Shown here: positions 1-11,450 of the stretch, piece by piece | Numbering within the stretch: position 1 is the first letter of the stretch | How the letters are laid out: the number at the start of each line of letters is the position of its first letter | Source of the DNA: Sapria himalayana | Lineage: Eukaryota; Streptophyta; Magnoliopsida; Malpighiales; Rafflesiaceae | Length of the DNA stretch: 64,000 bases | NCBI GenBank assembly: GCA_029783825.1 | Contig: JAREIK010002463.1 | Location: 1,386,224-1,450,223, forward strand | Direction: 5' to 3' | Translations under genes and position numbers: made by a program | The notes under the pieces: model-generated | What the model was told of the DNA's origin: nothing | The model's input: the letters and a program-made list of their open reading frames with translations, nothing else | Databases searched by the model: none

Positions 1-105
1 AACTTAGTCCTAGAAATACTAAGCAATAATTACATCCACACAACTAGAAATAAAACTATTATTTTTCAAATATTGTTATGTCAACCCAAGTTGACTAACT
101 AACGG
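1..105 (-). repeat. Ty3/gypsy leader fragment, antisense
   Basis: The reverse complement of this stretch matches the untranslated leader that follows the LTR of the gypsy family elsewhere in the window. The stretch containing CTATTTCTAGTTGTGTG is found in sense at 43,184-43,200. The element piece therefore reads leftward out of the window. Confidence 0.55.
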
Positions 106-312
106 AGATGAGGCTTCAAGAATCCCTTTATTATTATTTTGTTCACTACCTTTAATATCTCTCCAATAAAGCTTCCAATAAAACCTTTAAATGGGCTTAA
201 AACACTTTAAAAGTCTTCACATTATTAATAATGTTAAAGCAATCCCAACCTCGAGGAAAAGTCCTCATCTTGGTTAGTGGCTTCAAGGATGCTCGTCGAT
301 ATTGTAGTCAAA

Positions 313-346
313 TTCACATTATTAGTACACATACTAATAATGTGAA
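313..346. repeat. Perfect 15-bp inverted repeat (hairpin)
   Basis: TTCACATTATTAGTA (313-327) is followed by CACA and then by its exact reverse complement (332-346). It could form a 15-bp stem with a 4-base loop. No coding feature surrounds it. Nearby at about 215 a related ACATTATTAATAATGT palindrome occurs. Confidence 0.8.
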
Positions 347-394
347 CGCTTCTAGTTGGATAATAAGAAAAAAATATTAATATGTCGACAAGTA

Positions 395-1380
395 GTTGAT
401 AATTTTGCATAAATGACATTGACATGTGAATGCTTATTGAGTAGTCGATAACTAAGACGAGACTATCAATGAGAAATGACCAAATAAATGACAACCACCT
501 TGTATCCTAGTAGGACACTAAAGTATTTTCATAATAATATAAATTTTATTATGTAACCAAACCTTATAATAACCAAGCAATTTAGATAGGATATCATGCA
601 TAATAAAATAGACCAAAGCTAGAATCTTAGAGTCTTACAAAAAATCCAATTTTATACTTTCAACTAAAGTAGCAATTGGTTTATTGAATTATCTACACAG
701 TCTCTATATGATCTATATCAAGATGAAAGTCTACTTTACTACTTATATGACCTATATACTTATGGGACTAGTTATATGAGAGATCCTAACCCAATGAACT
801 TATGGTACATTGCCTAATACTAAAGATTGGGTATCATAACATAGTCACAACACATATTTGAAGCTGTCATCAAAGACTATTGTTGTATCTCCTAAAGGAG
901 TAAATATATGGAAGACCTATGACAGACCACATGTGATTTAAATGGTAAAATGCTAAAGGCATAACTATGAAATGATTATCATTGATAGTAATAGTCTAAG
1001 GTTGTAACTACCTTATATGCCAAAAGGGTAGATGGGCAATTCCATAATAATCTATCCGTCATTTGATATTCTAATATCACTTGTCCTAATAGTAAAGAAA
1101 TCTAATCATATCCTAGGAAATGAGCTAACTCTAGAGTCTACAAGTCTTTCATAGACCTAATTATTTCTATTCAGCTTGAGCAACAAATAGTTTACTATTA
1201 GTTGGTCAAACTATTCACCCAATATATGTGAGATTTATATCTACACTTATTTATTATTTATTACTTGTATGACTCATATATTTGTGGATCTCTATTGAAT
1301 AAAATTAAGTGTACAACAAACTTTTGAGACTGTGTTATAAATGATATGTTTTGACACCAACAAAATTACAACAAAATTTT
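395..1380 (+). repeat. Ty3/gypsy LTR 3' portions, two partial copies in tandem
   Basis: Two successive stretches (about 395-850 and 850-1380) resemble each other and the plus-oriented LTR pieces at 5,330-6,560, 7,930-9,240 and 42,770-43,100. Shared blocks include a run about tatatgaccta following ctactttactacttatatgac, and a preceding stretch of the type caactaaagtag. The second copy leads directly into the leader and gag remnant at 1,381. Exact LTR ends cannot be fixed because of divergence. Confidence 0.55.
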
Positions 1381-2335
1381 GGCATCATTACTAGAGACTG
1401 TTTTTATCTAATTGATCAACTTAAGTTGATGTAATTATTATTGAATAAGGATAGTTCTATTTATAGTTACTTTGATAATAATTTTTTTGTAGTTACTTTG
1501 TATTTGTGTTTTGTTTTCTTTTTTCTTTTATTTGTTTTGTGGACAACACATTTTTATGGACCAAATATATGTGACTGAGTCATCACCTTTGGACCGAGAA
1601 ATTGTGCAAATAAAAAAAATTTATTGAGATAGGGAGATAAAAGATAAAATATGGAGGATAATAACAACAATGAAATTAACCAAAGGGGTATAAAACAAGT
1701 TGTCCAATAGCTCATTTCTTAGTGTACCATGAAAGACTATCGAAGACCAAGATAAATTAGTAGCTACTCTGAGATTTAAATGGAACTGATAAATAAAAAC
1801 TACTTTGAATTGAAGCATAGCCTCATAGTCATAGCACAAGAACATCAATATGGTGGGTAATTTTCAAAAGATCCAAATAATTATCTCATTATATTTTTGG
1901 AGTTGTGTAACATTGTAAAGTTGCTGGAGTAAGTTGAAATATGTTAAAGTTAAGACTTTAGCATTTTGTTTGAGAGAGAAGACTAAGAGATGGTTCTAAT
2001 ACTTATCTAGAGGATTTATTGCGAGTTAGAATGAACTTGTACAAGCTTTTCTCATGAAGACCTTCTCATATCAAGTTATCTTTCAACTTCAGAGAAAGAT
2101 AAGCCAATTCAAACATTAAGAAAAGATCATATATGATGCTTGGGTACGATTCAATGATCTAATGAGAAGGTGCTCATAACATAGATTTGAATTATAGTTT
2201 GAAGCTCAAACTTTCTCTAGTTGTTTGAACTACATGAAGAGGTAAGTAGTTGATGTAGTCTTAGGTAGTTTCATCATGAATAAGTCTCCCTAAGAGGCCC
2301 ATTTTCTATTTTGAAAGCATTGTGACTATGTTATG
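1381..2335 (+). pseudogene. Ty3/gypsy leader and gag remnant
   Basis: The segment opens with GGCATCATTACTAGAGACTG, a decayed form of the 'ggcgccgttgccggggattg' type leader typical of plant Athila/Tat gypsy elements. From about 1,850 broken reading frames give gag (PF03732-like) motifs: ED.NNYL..FLELC near 1,870-1,910 and a LNYM....VDVVLGSFIMNKSP stretch near 2,225-2,290, which corresponds to the gag motif before the 'NNYQ' segment. Gag forms the virus-like particle of the retrotransposon. Many stops and frameshifts make it non-functional. At about 2,336 it runs into an LTR piece of opposite orientation. It is clearly the same family as the gag at 34.4-35.0 kb, where more residues survive. Confidence 0.65.
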
Positions 2336-3700
2336 TTGTTCAATTTTTAGGATTAAGCAGTGTCCCAAAGATCATTAGAAAAAAAGTTTCTCATCCAACT
2401 AGTCCTGCAAGTATACAACCATACAAGTATTAAAGTAGACATTCATTCATATATCAATCCCATAAAAATTGTGTAGACAGTTCAATCAACTAATGATGAG
2501 TCAACTGTTACTCTAGTTAAAGGAATAAAGTTAGTTTTTAGTAAGACTAGATTCTAGGTTTGTTCATTTTATTATGCATGATGACCTATCTAAATTGCAT
2601 GGTTGTTATTATGTTTGGTTATGAAATAAAAGTTAGATTATCGTGACAATACATTAATGTCCTTCCAGCATATAAGATGATTTTCATCTGACCCTCTCTA
2701 ATTTGGTCTTCTCTAAGTTTTCCCCTTGGTACTTTACCACCAAAATAATAAATCATCTCTGCTCAAAGGACATTCACAGGTCTATACATTTTAGGTAATT
2801 CATTAACTACCTTGATGGTTGCTCTATATATGCAATCTTATTCTTTGACCGCATGTATCATAAAGATGCGAACTGGTGTGGTATTAAAAATATTTGTACT
2901 TTTGGCTTCATAAGTATATTACTCACACAATTAACATATATTTTTCCACAAATCTAACTAGTAGAAGGCATATGATAGAAAGTAACTCACATGACTATCA
3001 CAACCTTACAAAATCACCTCTACTTGAGCATGTCACATGACTTACCTGTCACTATCTATCCTGATAATACTTGACTCTCAACTAAAGGTTAAAATCTCAG
3101 GACAATATTCTATAAATCTCTACATCAATTGAGGGTCAATTCATCTAAGATATATATAATGAATTAAATTATACAAATATTCATACTTTTGGCTTCATAA
3201 GTATCACACTTGCACGACTAAACTTATCTCAATGTTAGGTTTTGACATATATCATGATTGGAAGGACTATCACTTCCTTCCTAGTATTACCTATGAGTGT
3301 ACTTTATGGTTTACCTATCACCATTCACCATGATAACAACACAAACCTTTCAATACTATAACTTTAATTTTAATTTTAAATAAATACCACATACATCTAT
3401 CACTAAAATACAACATAATTCAGACATATAATCTTTTAATAATGCATCCATCACACAAAATAAAATGCCTTAATCCTAGAGTTCAAATTAGCTTGATATT
3501 GGAGATATAATTCAAAATATATCTCATGGGATTTTAGGTTCCCAAAGACATCTTTTAAGAGTATCAATGAATCAAATCCTAAACCCATATTTCTTGTTCG
3601 TGTGCCTCATATTTTCTCCTAGGTGAGACTCAAAGTTCATTACATTTTTTAAGATTTATACTTGTGCCTTACATTCCTATTTTCTCATGAATCTTCACTT
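2336..3700 (-). repeat. Ty3/gypsy LTR piece, minus orientation
   Basis: The reverse complement aligns with the plus-oriented LTR pieces; for example 2,480-2,700 mirrors about 1,000-1,270, and 3,480-3,640 mirrors 5,330-5,480. It is also closely similar in direct orientation to 45,960-47,056. A block around 'cttttggcttcataagtat' appears twice (near 2,900 and 3,185), so the LTR has internal duplication. It abuts the plus-strand gag remnant, showing a rearranged or nested arrangement. Confidence 0.55.
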
Positions 3701-5330
3701 TGTTTGGTTGAATTTTTGCTCCCAAAATTTTGCTCTTTTGTTGTTTTCTCATTCCCCAACTCCTCTCCCCAAAATGTCATGATTTTTAAGTTGTTCGATT
3801 TTTATACTCAAACAATTCTAAAACAAAGTTGCAGCACTATGGATTTATACGACTTGTGTATTTCACCTCTATAACCTAGGGTCAAAATGATAGGAATAAG
3901 TTATAACTTTAATCATTTATTAAGAACAAAAATTCACCACCCAAGAATTGGATGCGACTTGAGTAAATACTCAATAGAACTCTCTATAGTTAAAAGTTGA
4001 GGCACCGTAGAAATATCATGACTTTTGCCTTTGTTTTTTTGGCTTTGTAATGAAAAAATTATGATACTAGTGGATGTCATAATTTTTAGTAATAATGGCG
4101 TATTAGTTATTGTGATGTAAAATTAATATCATAGCAAAAAAAAAACAAACAAACTATCAATGCTATGACTCCAAGAAAATTTCTTAGCCAAAAAAATATA
4201 TTATATATTAAAATGATTGTGTTAATGAGGTGGTAGAGTCATAACATATTAAGATTATCAAGATTATGTATGTATAGTTTTAGCCAATAATGGATACTAA
4301 AACTATCCTTTTAGCTCATAGAAGAATAACTATAACTTTTGGCCAATATATAGTTTTAGCCAATATATTTGCATATACAAATATATTGTATGAAAAAGTC
4401 ATAATGCAAGGAATAATATGGATTTATATGACATTTGCCTCTTTTCATATTCAATGAATCTACCAAGTTAGGGTTTTCATACGAAAACTACATGATTGTA
4501 CTACTATTTATCATAATCTATCAAAACTATAATTTAATGAAATACTTTTATTTTAAGTCTTTTTCTATGAAAATACATCATGCATAATCACTAAAATAAC
4601 TAGTCTTATTTGGTATTTGCAATACCGAACGAACTCACATAAAAAAATATAATTTTCCATTCATCCTACATAAGTATTTGTTATAATTATGTTTGAGTAT
4701 TGTAGCATGTCAAGATAGTGATACTTTCTTTTGTGGATATGTAAATGAGTCTCAACATGGTTTTAGTTCAACAACTAAATTTGTGTGTGAAATAAATTAT
4801 GCAAAATTATCTATGTGAGTGAATATATTTATTTTTATCATACCATGCAAAAAAAAAATTCTTGGGTTACCTCCCAAGTAGTATAATGCTTACTATTCAT
4901 AGCTAAACCATCAATGAGTTGCTATCTTAATAAGTGATCTCACCTATCTAGATTAACTTTGTTGTATAATCTCACACATCCCTTTTCCTTCTCAAACTTT
5001 TTTTTTCAATATTGAATCCTATTCTATATTTTTTTTTTCAAAGCTTCTTTCTTTTCTTTTTCTTTCCTTGAATACCATGACTTTTTGAATCATCATGGCT
5101 TTTTGTTACAAAGATAAAAAGCCAAAGTTGCGACATTCCTAAAAGTTTTGGCTTTCCACTTAAATTTTGCACCAAATTGAGCATAAAAGTAGCAAATAAT
5201 GGATTTTTGATCAAGAATTCTAGTCCATGGAAAATATATAAAAATCTAGGATTTTAAGGAGCACAATTTATCTCAAACATAAGGGAGATTCATGAGAAAA
5301 CAATGCACGAGCATAAACCCTAACGAGGGT
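3700..5330 (-). repeat. Ty3/gypsy 3' internal region, minus orientation
   Basis: AT-rich sequence with scattered 'gtcatgac/catgactt' words shared with 13.1-13.7, 28.9-29.5, 30.5-31.6, 35.6-35.9, 40.1-40.7 and 50.0-50.8 kb. At 4,861-4,878 CTTGGGTTACCTCCCAAG is, in reverse, the decayed 'gggaggcaaccca' motif that follows pol in this group of gypsy elements, so the piece reads right to left. No recognisable protein domain survives. The block 4,440-4,680 is shared with 35,860-35,925 plus 39,621-39,700, which makes it a useful 'empty site' for hAT-1. Confidence 0.45.
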
Positions 5331-6560
5331 GCAAATATGAATTTTGACTCTCACCAAAGGGAAAATCCAAGGTGCTTGAACAAGAAATATGGATTTATAA
5401 TTTGATTTCTAGATATGCTTTAAGGCAATCATTAGGAATAAATTCTTCCCAATATGAGGCTAAATTGAAGTCTAAGGTTGATATATTTCATTCCATGTGT
5501 TGGATGCTTAATTAATTGATTTTAATGTTTAGATTTTATTATAGTTTGGTTATTGATAAATATAGTGTGTATATAAAATTAAAATTAAGATTTTACTATT
5601 AGTGGGTTTATGTGTATTATATTATCATGGTGGAAGGTAAAAAATAAACTATAAAACAAATTAATGCATAATAGTAAAAATGAAGTTGCTATTATTTTGA
5701 TCGTGGTGTATAAGACAAACATTTTGTCAAAACTTAATATTGAAGTAAATTTAATAGTGTGAGTATGATGTTTATAAAGATGAAAATATGAACACTTCTA
5801 TAAGCTAATCCATTATAAATATCTTAGAAAAATTGGCCCCTCGAATATTATTGAGATTTTATAGAATATTGTTCTAAGAGTTTTATATTTAGTGTGTGAG
5901 TCACATGTTATCATGATAAATGGTGACATGTTTTACAATTATTTTCTATCATATAACTCATACTAGTGAGAATTAAGGAAAAGTATATGTTAATTGAATG
6001 AATATGTTACAAAAATAAAAGTATAAATGTTTTTAATACCACATTAGTGTACTTCTATATGACATGATGTAAGATTATAAGAATACATATACGAAGCAAC
6101 TATCAAAGGTGATTATGAGTTATCTAAAAGGTTAAAACTATTAGGGAATGACCGAATAATTAATAAGCACCTTATATGCTATTAGGGCATTATGAAATTT
6201 TCACAATAGTCCAAAAATACATATTGTAACTAAGTATAATAGTATCAAAACTATTTAGATGAGTTATTATACATAATGGAATGAACTAACCCCAAAACCC
6301 AAGAGTCTTACCAAAACCCTAATCTTATTTTTTTCAACAAACATATTAGTTGAATCATCATTGGTTGATAAAACTACCAACATAATTCATATAGATTGAT
6401 AATCTAGATGAAAGTCTGCTTTACTATTCATATTATCCATATATTTATATGACTGGTTGAATAAGAGACCCCCACCCAATGAGATTTTGAAACATTTTCT
6501 AATCTAAAAAAAATGAGAAACTTAACAAAGTCACAACAATCAACATAATAGACACAAAGT
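5330..6560 (+). repeat. Ty3/gypsy LTR piece, plus orientation
   Basis: It begins with the block 'ttcttcccaatatgaggctaaattg' also seen near 7,995. It proceeds through the 'tgagtcacatg...atggtgacatg' and 'atgacatgatgtaag' modules to the LTR 3' part near 6,140-6,540, which parallels 530-850. No gene is present. Confidence 0.55.
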
Positions 6561-7930
6561 GACCTACATCATGCATAGATTTTTGACCTCTGGAGTACAA
6601 TTCCTATTGAAGGATTTAGATGTAAGGGATCTATAATACCATCTACCTTCATCTCCATGATGATGTATTGTGTGTGTTTGTTTCTTTTGTTTGTGTTGCA
6701 TATATATATATTTTAATCTTTATTATTCTAGAACATTATCAAGAGAGAGATTGAAACTCTATTCGAGCATGAACAATATTTTTTATATGTGAGTTTATTT
6801 GATACTCAAATAATTGATTATTTTGGTATTATTTGGCATCATTTTTATGATGTATTGTACTGAATCTAGTTTTTAAATTAAAGGATTTCACTAAATTTTG
6901 ATTTTTATGGAATTGGTTGAATAGTAGTGAAATTGGATATAAATTGAGTAGATTTGGAGGACTTTGTTAAAAGCTTAATTGGAGGGTAGAACAATAAGGA
7001 AAAATCATGATGTTTCAATTGTCATGACTTGATTATTTTAGTCCATGCCAATAAAGAAGTCATGACAACCTTTCTTAGCCATAACTTTACAAACAAGATG
7101 TGTAAATTTTTACTTGAGATTACTTTACCACCTGATTTTCATTCTCATAATCTTTCACAATGGAATATATTCTTCATGGTCATGATATTATGTTGGAGTC
7201 ATGGCCACTTTAGTTATTAAACATAATTCCTGCCATAACTTTATTTTCAAATTGTGGCAACAAAGTGTCATGCTAATACAAGAAGTCATAGTATTTTTCA
7301 GTGCCATGATATATTCATTATAAAACTAAAAATTACATTATATCAAGTAATTTTAGTTATGAAAAAATTTTCTCACTATGACTATTTACTTCATAAAGAC
7401 ATATTCTTAACCGTGACATTCTTGACACAATATCTTTGTATTTTAGAGAGGAAATACCTTTATTGTGATCATTCTTTCCACCATTAGTCTATGTTCCTAA
7501 GAAGAGATATCTTAGTCATGGCCATTCTTACCATTATTACATTGTGTTCTAGAAAAAAATTTCATCAGTGATAGCATTTTTGTCGTTATGACTTCAAGTT
7601 CTAGAGAAAAATTACCTCAGTCATAAATTTTTTTTGTTGCATTGAATCTTGTGTTCCAAAGAAGAATTAAAGATATTATAGAGTCATGGCTTCAACCTAA
7701 AGTTACAACTTCTACCTTAAAGAATGACACAATATCTCAATGGGACCTTAATAATATAAAAGGTTTACTTAGAAAGATGACCAAAAAAGAAGAGGAAAGA
7801 GGTTTCAAACTTGGAGACCAAAGCCATGCAACCCTAAGTAGCATGAATTCCAACCCCCCTACATAAGGTCAACTTCAAGATGATCACAAGTGAAAATTGA
7901 ATGGGAATAAGATTTGAGACTTAGATCCTC
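6560..7930 (+). repeat. Ty3/gypsy internal non-coding module
   Basis: The part 6,560-6,980 is collinear with 33,110-33,540 (for example 'gtgagttt.tttga.attcaaa' and 'aattgg.tgaatagtagtgaaattgg'). The part 7,020-7,640 consists of degenerate repeats of 'catgac' words like those in the other 3' regions of this family. Short open frames here have no recognisable domain and I treat them as chance frames. The module is followed by another LTR piece. Confidence 0.4.
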
Positions 7931-9240
7931 ATGATGGATACCAAAAGAAACTTTCATTTTGATGAGATGAAGTACTAAATATCTCATGTGAATTCTTCCC
8001 TAATATTAGGCTAAATTAGAATATGATATTGGTTTATGTACTTGAGTATGATGATTGAGTTTATATAATGTTGAATTATGATAATATTATATTTTGATGT
8101 TGATGGTTATGTATGTTATTTAAAATAAAGATTTATGAGTGTACTCTAATATAGAATTATGCATGTTATATGACATATGGTGATATATAAGTCATAGAAC
8201 ATACTCACAAGATTCGATATGAAAAAGTGACAACCCTTCTAATCGTATCCCATGAAATAAACTATTTGTAAAAAATCTAAATATATATAAGTTAAAGTGA
8301 ATGAGTATGATGCTCATGAAATTGAAAGTATAAATAAATTTATTATCATTCTATTTAGCATTTTCTAGAAGAATTAATCTTCAAATGATGTGTGAGTTAC
8401 ATAGAATATATAACCTAGGTGTTTTATCATGATGTGAGAGTTGTTTGTTGGTTATGGATTGATGGTTATAGATAAGTTATGGGATATATGCAAGTAGAGA
8501 TATTTTATAAGTTAGTGATATCCATGTGATTCATTTTTACTTGTATGATTTCTATTGGTGAAACTCAAAAGATATATATTAATTGATATAAGTATGATGC
8601 TTATGAAACCAAAAATATAAATGCATAATTTACCATATAATTTCATGTCTTTTTTGACTTTAGAGGTCAAAAAATAAAAATGCATACTCGAAGTAGTTGT
8701 CAAGGGTAGTTGACATACTACCTAAAAGGAGTAGACATGTGAATGATCTATGAGTGGAATAAGTATTCTTTTAGTGATAAAATACTTAAGGCACAACAAT
8801 GAAAGAACTATACTTTATAGTAACAGTCCAAAGTTGATATTCATCTTGTATGCCAAGAAAGTAATCATACAATTTCACATCAATATACCAAGAAAGTAAT
8901 CATACAATTTCACATCAATATACCAATTATCTAACAATTGAATATAATATTGTTCCAATACTAAATAAATCTTATCTTACATAAAAAAGTAAGTCATCTT
9001 TAGAGTCTAATATTTTTCTAAGACCCATGTATTTCTACTCAACTAAAGTAGTAGTTAGAGTATTATTAATTAATCAAACTGCTAGGATTGATATCTAGAC
9101 TTTTCATCCTATTTACTATATGTATGACCTATGATTCTTATAGTTTTCTATTAGATAAAATCTATCACTAGCAAGTTTTTAGAACTATCATACATAATAA
9201 GTTTTGATACTATAACAAAGTCTCATTATTTTTCTTCTAT
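7930..9240 (+). repeat. Ty3/gypsy LTR piece, plus orientation
   Basis: Collinear with 5,330-6,560 and 31,640-32,570, sharing 'aattcttccctaatattaggctaaatt' near 7,990 and the LTR 3' block near 8,990-9,200. It contains an exact 35-bp tandem duplication at 8,853-8,922. Confidence 0.5.
8853..8922. repeat. 35-bp exact tandem duplication
   Basis: The unit starting CCAAGAAAGTAATCATAC occurs at 8,853 and again at 8,888 without change, inside the gypsy LTR piece. The identity suggests a recent slippage or duplication event. Confidence 0.9.
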
Positions 9241-9644
9241 TAGAACTCTATAGTCAACTCTTCTTGGTCATGAATACTTGGACTAAAAATCATTAATCAC
9301 TACATACCAAGCACTATGTCTAACCCCCAAGTGAGTAATATATATAGATCTACCTTAAAATGGTTGCCCTACATCTTGAATTCAATCCTCATACATTTTT
9401 ACAACAAACCAAATGCTGATCATTTATCTTATACAATTTAAATATGCAAGTTTCCTTTCACTTAGCATGAATTTCTCAATCAAATGCCTCATGAATGAAA
9501 TTATTATTACATTCTGTATCTTGGAGCACCTTTATAGTTCCCATTCCATGCTTTATCATCATTCAAAAAAAATGCAAGGATTAATTGTAATGGAGAGGTA
9601 GTAAAGCACACCCTGATCTCTTCCTCATCATATTTGTCTACCTT
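9241..9644. other. No recognised feature
   Basis: AT-rich sequence between the LTR piece and the antisense coiled-coil remnant. A 62-residue plus-strand frame starting at 9,413 has no recognisable domain. I see nothing I can support here. Confidence 0.4.
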
Positions 9645-10190
9645 AGTCAACTCAATGTCTTTCTTTCCTCAGCATCCCCCTCCTCCCCACACTCCAGTGG
9701 CACCCAATGTTTATACATATGATTGATGTAATACTTTTCTTCATTCAACAACCAAGACACAAAAACAATCACCATAGATAAAGCATTCAACCACAACAAC
9801 CACTTAAAGAGAAAAGAGAAAAATTGAGTAACAGAAATGATTAAGGCTAAAAGAATCAACATAACTTTTAATGTTGTCCAATCATCACAAAATCCTTGAA
9901 CCAACTCAGCATCGCTCATTTCCTAGCTTCTTGAAGTTCGTTCGATCTTTCTCCATAATCTTCCATCTCTTCCTTAGCTTCTTTGTTAGCTTTAGTTGTG
10001 AAATGGCTCTCTTCCCTACTTATTTGGTTTTGGCTAATTGCCTGGGCCTTCTCATCTTGGGCCTCCAGTTTAGTCACTCTTTTATCTATCCTTGGATGCG
10101 ATTATCTTTTAACAACACCTACATCCAACTATCTCATAACACCATATTCTTTTAATTGTCAAGTCAACTATAACAAAATTATCATTCATT
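9645..10190 (-). pseudogene. LTR-retrotransposon gag-like coiled-coil remnant
   Basis: On the minus strand, after a primer-binding-site-like word, broken frames give a charged helical stretch rich in Lys, Glu, Gln and Asn, including KLEAQDEKAQAISQNQ and KEAKEEMEDYGERSNELQ (about 10,075 down to 9,925). Placement just downstream of a candidate PBS and the coiled-coil character resemble the N-terminal gag region of plant Ty3/gypsy elements. No zinc knuckle or protease is seen further along. The overlapping frames on both strands between 9,647 and 10,192, including a hydrophobic 90-residue minus-strand one, are probably by-products. Family assignment is tentative. Confidence 0.4.
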
Positions 10191-10197
10191 GATACCA
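10190..10197 (-). promoter_or_regulatory. Candidate retrotransposon primer-binding site
   Basis: TGATACCA on the plus strand reads TGGTATCA on the minus strand, the core of the initiator-methionine tRNA binding site used by many plant LTR retrotransposons. It lies immediately upstream (minus sense) of the gag-like remnant. Eight bases alone could be chance; the position is what supports it. Confidence 0.4.
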
Positions 10198-10860
10198 AAT
10201 ATTTTAAATTGAATAATTATCACAAAAATATTTTCATAACATAATAAAATTTAAAATATGAGATCGCCTGAACAAATCACATGATAAATTTCCTATCTTT
10301 GTATCCCATAAATCTTATAATTTTATCATGAAGATTAATTAGTTTGTAAGAATTCGTGAATAATCAATCATTCTAGAACTAATCTAAGTCCAATATTATC
10401 AATTCTAGAATTTTTTGAACTACAAGGTTAATCATGCCAATAAATTATTTTGTTTATTGGATAGTAGTTTATACTTAGATATCATTGACCATAATCATAT
10501 TTGAGAAATCTAGGTCAACTTCCCCTTCGAAGCCTAGTCTCTTATTAGAGCCATTATAGTCTTATGGGATCTACCCATTCCTATTTGCTACAATCATCAT
10601 TCCTTGAGACCTCATGTCATTGATGTTTTTTTCCCTAATCACTTGTCAAGTTACCCATTTCATTATTTTTATTATCTTTTTTATATTACTTAGAATAATA
10701 TCATCAATTTACATGACAAATTATCTAATTTTCCCCTCCACTTTGTCACAGACTTATCCTGTGTGTCCGTGACCATAACTAAAGATTTTATTGAATATCA
10801 AGCATACTAATAGGTTTGAGTAGAAATGTGTGAGAGTACTCTAACATAAGAGCAAGTGTA
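10198..10860 (-). repeat. Candidate LTR, minus orientation
   Basis: This non-coding stretch precedes (minus sense) the candidate primer-binding site. It contains 'gttatggtcacggacacac' (reverse of 10,757-10,775). No second copy of the LTR is visible in the window, so the limits are a guess. Confidence 0.25.
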
Positions 10861-11122
10861 TTGAAGGTGATGTTTCTTTGGAGTTCAAGCACGCCGACCC
10901 TATTAAGTTTGAAAAGCTTGTCACTAGTCAGAGACTAAACTTTAAAGAAGGGTCTTGGCCTACCCTATACAAACTGGTCGAAAGTTGAAGCCACTCTCTT
11001 GATGAGCCTAGGGTAGGGAAAAATCAATTAGCATAGAGTAATGAAGTGTAGTATGTTAAGCTGTGTCTCATGATAAAATTGATTGTGAGGCCACCACATG
11101 GGTTGCTTCGCTACGTGAATGA

Positions 11123-11450
11123 GTAGGCCAATGAAAAATAATAACATAGTGGGTACAAGAGATTGTCATTATGGGGTGCTACCTTTGTAGATCTAGATGG
11201 TTACTAGTTTATCACTCTTGCCAATGCATAGTAGGCCAATGAAAAATGGTATCAGAGTGGATAAAAGAGATTGTCAATATGAGGTATTGCCTTCTATCGA
11301 TCTAGATGGCTAAAAGTTTATCATTCATGCTAATGCATAGTAGGCCCATAACAATTAGCTCATAGTTTTTTCCTTGGCCTCTGAGAATGAGAGTTGTTAG
11401 ATGGTCACTCATCCCTAGATTTTCTGAGCCTAGTATTATTAAGTTGGAAG
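11123..11450 (+). repeat. ~108-bp tandem repeat with a PBS-like word
   Basis: The word GTAGGCCAATGAAAAAT starts at 11,123 and 11,231, and a third partial copy starts at 11,340, giving periods of 108 and 109 bp. Each unit contains 'agagattgtca', 'gatctagatgg' and 'tttatca'. The second unit has TGGTATCAGAG at 11,247-11,257, an initiator-tRNA PBS word, while the first has a changed version. It may be the LTR/leader junction of an unrelated retroelement whose coding part is missing. Confidence 0.65.

Noticed and set aside
9647..9919. 90-residue minus-strand frame with hydrophobic segments that looks like a membrane protein
   Set aside because: It is offset from the frame carrying the coiled-coil gag-like sequence and has overlapping frames on the other strand. 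Hydrophobic runs are expected from T-rich DNA.
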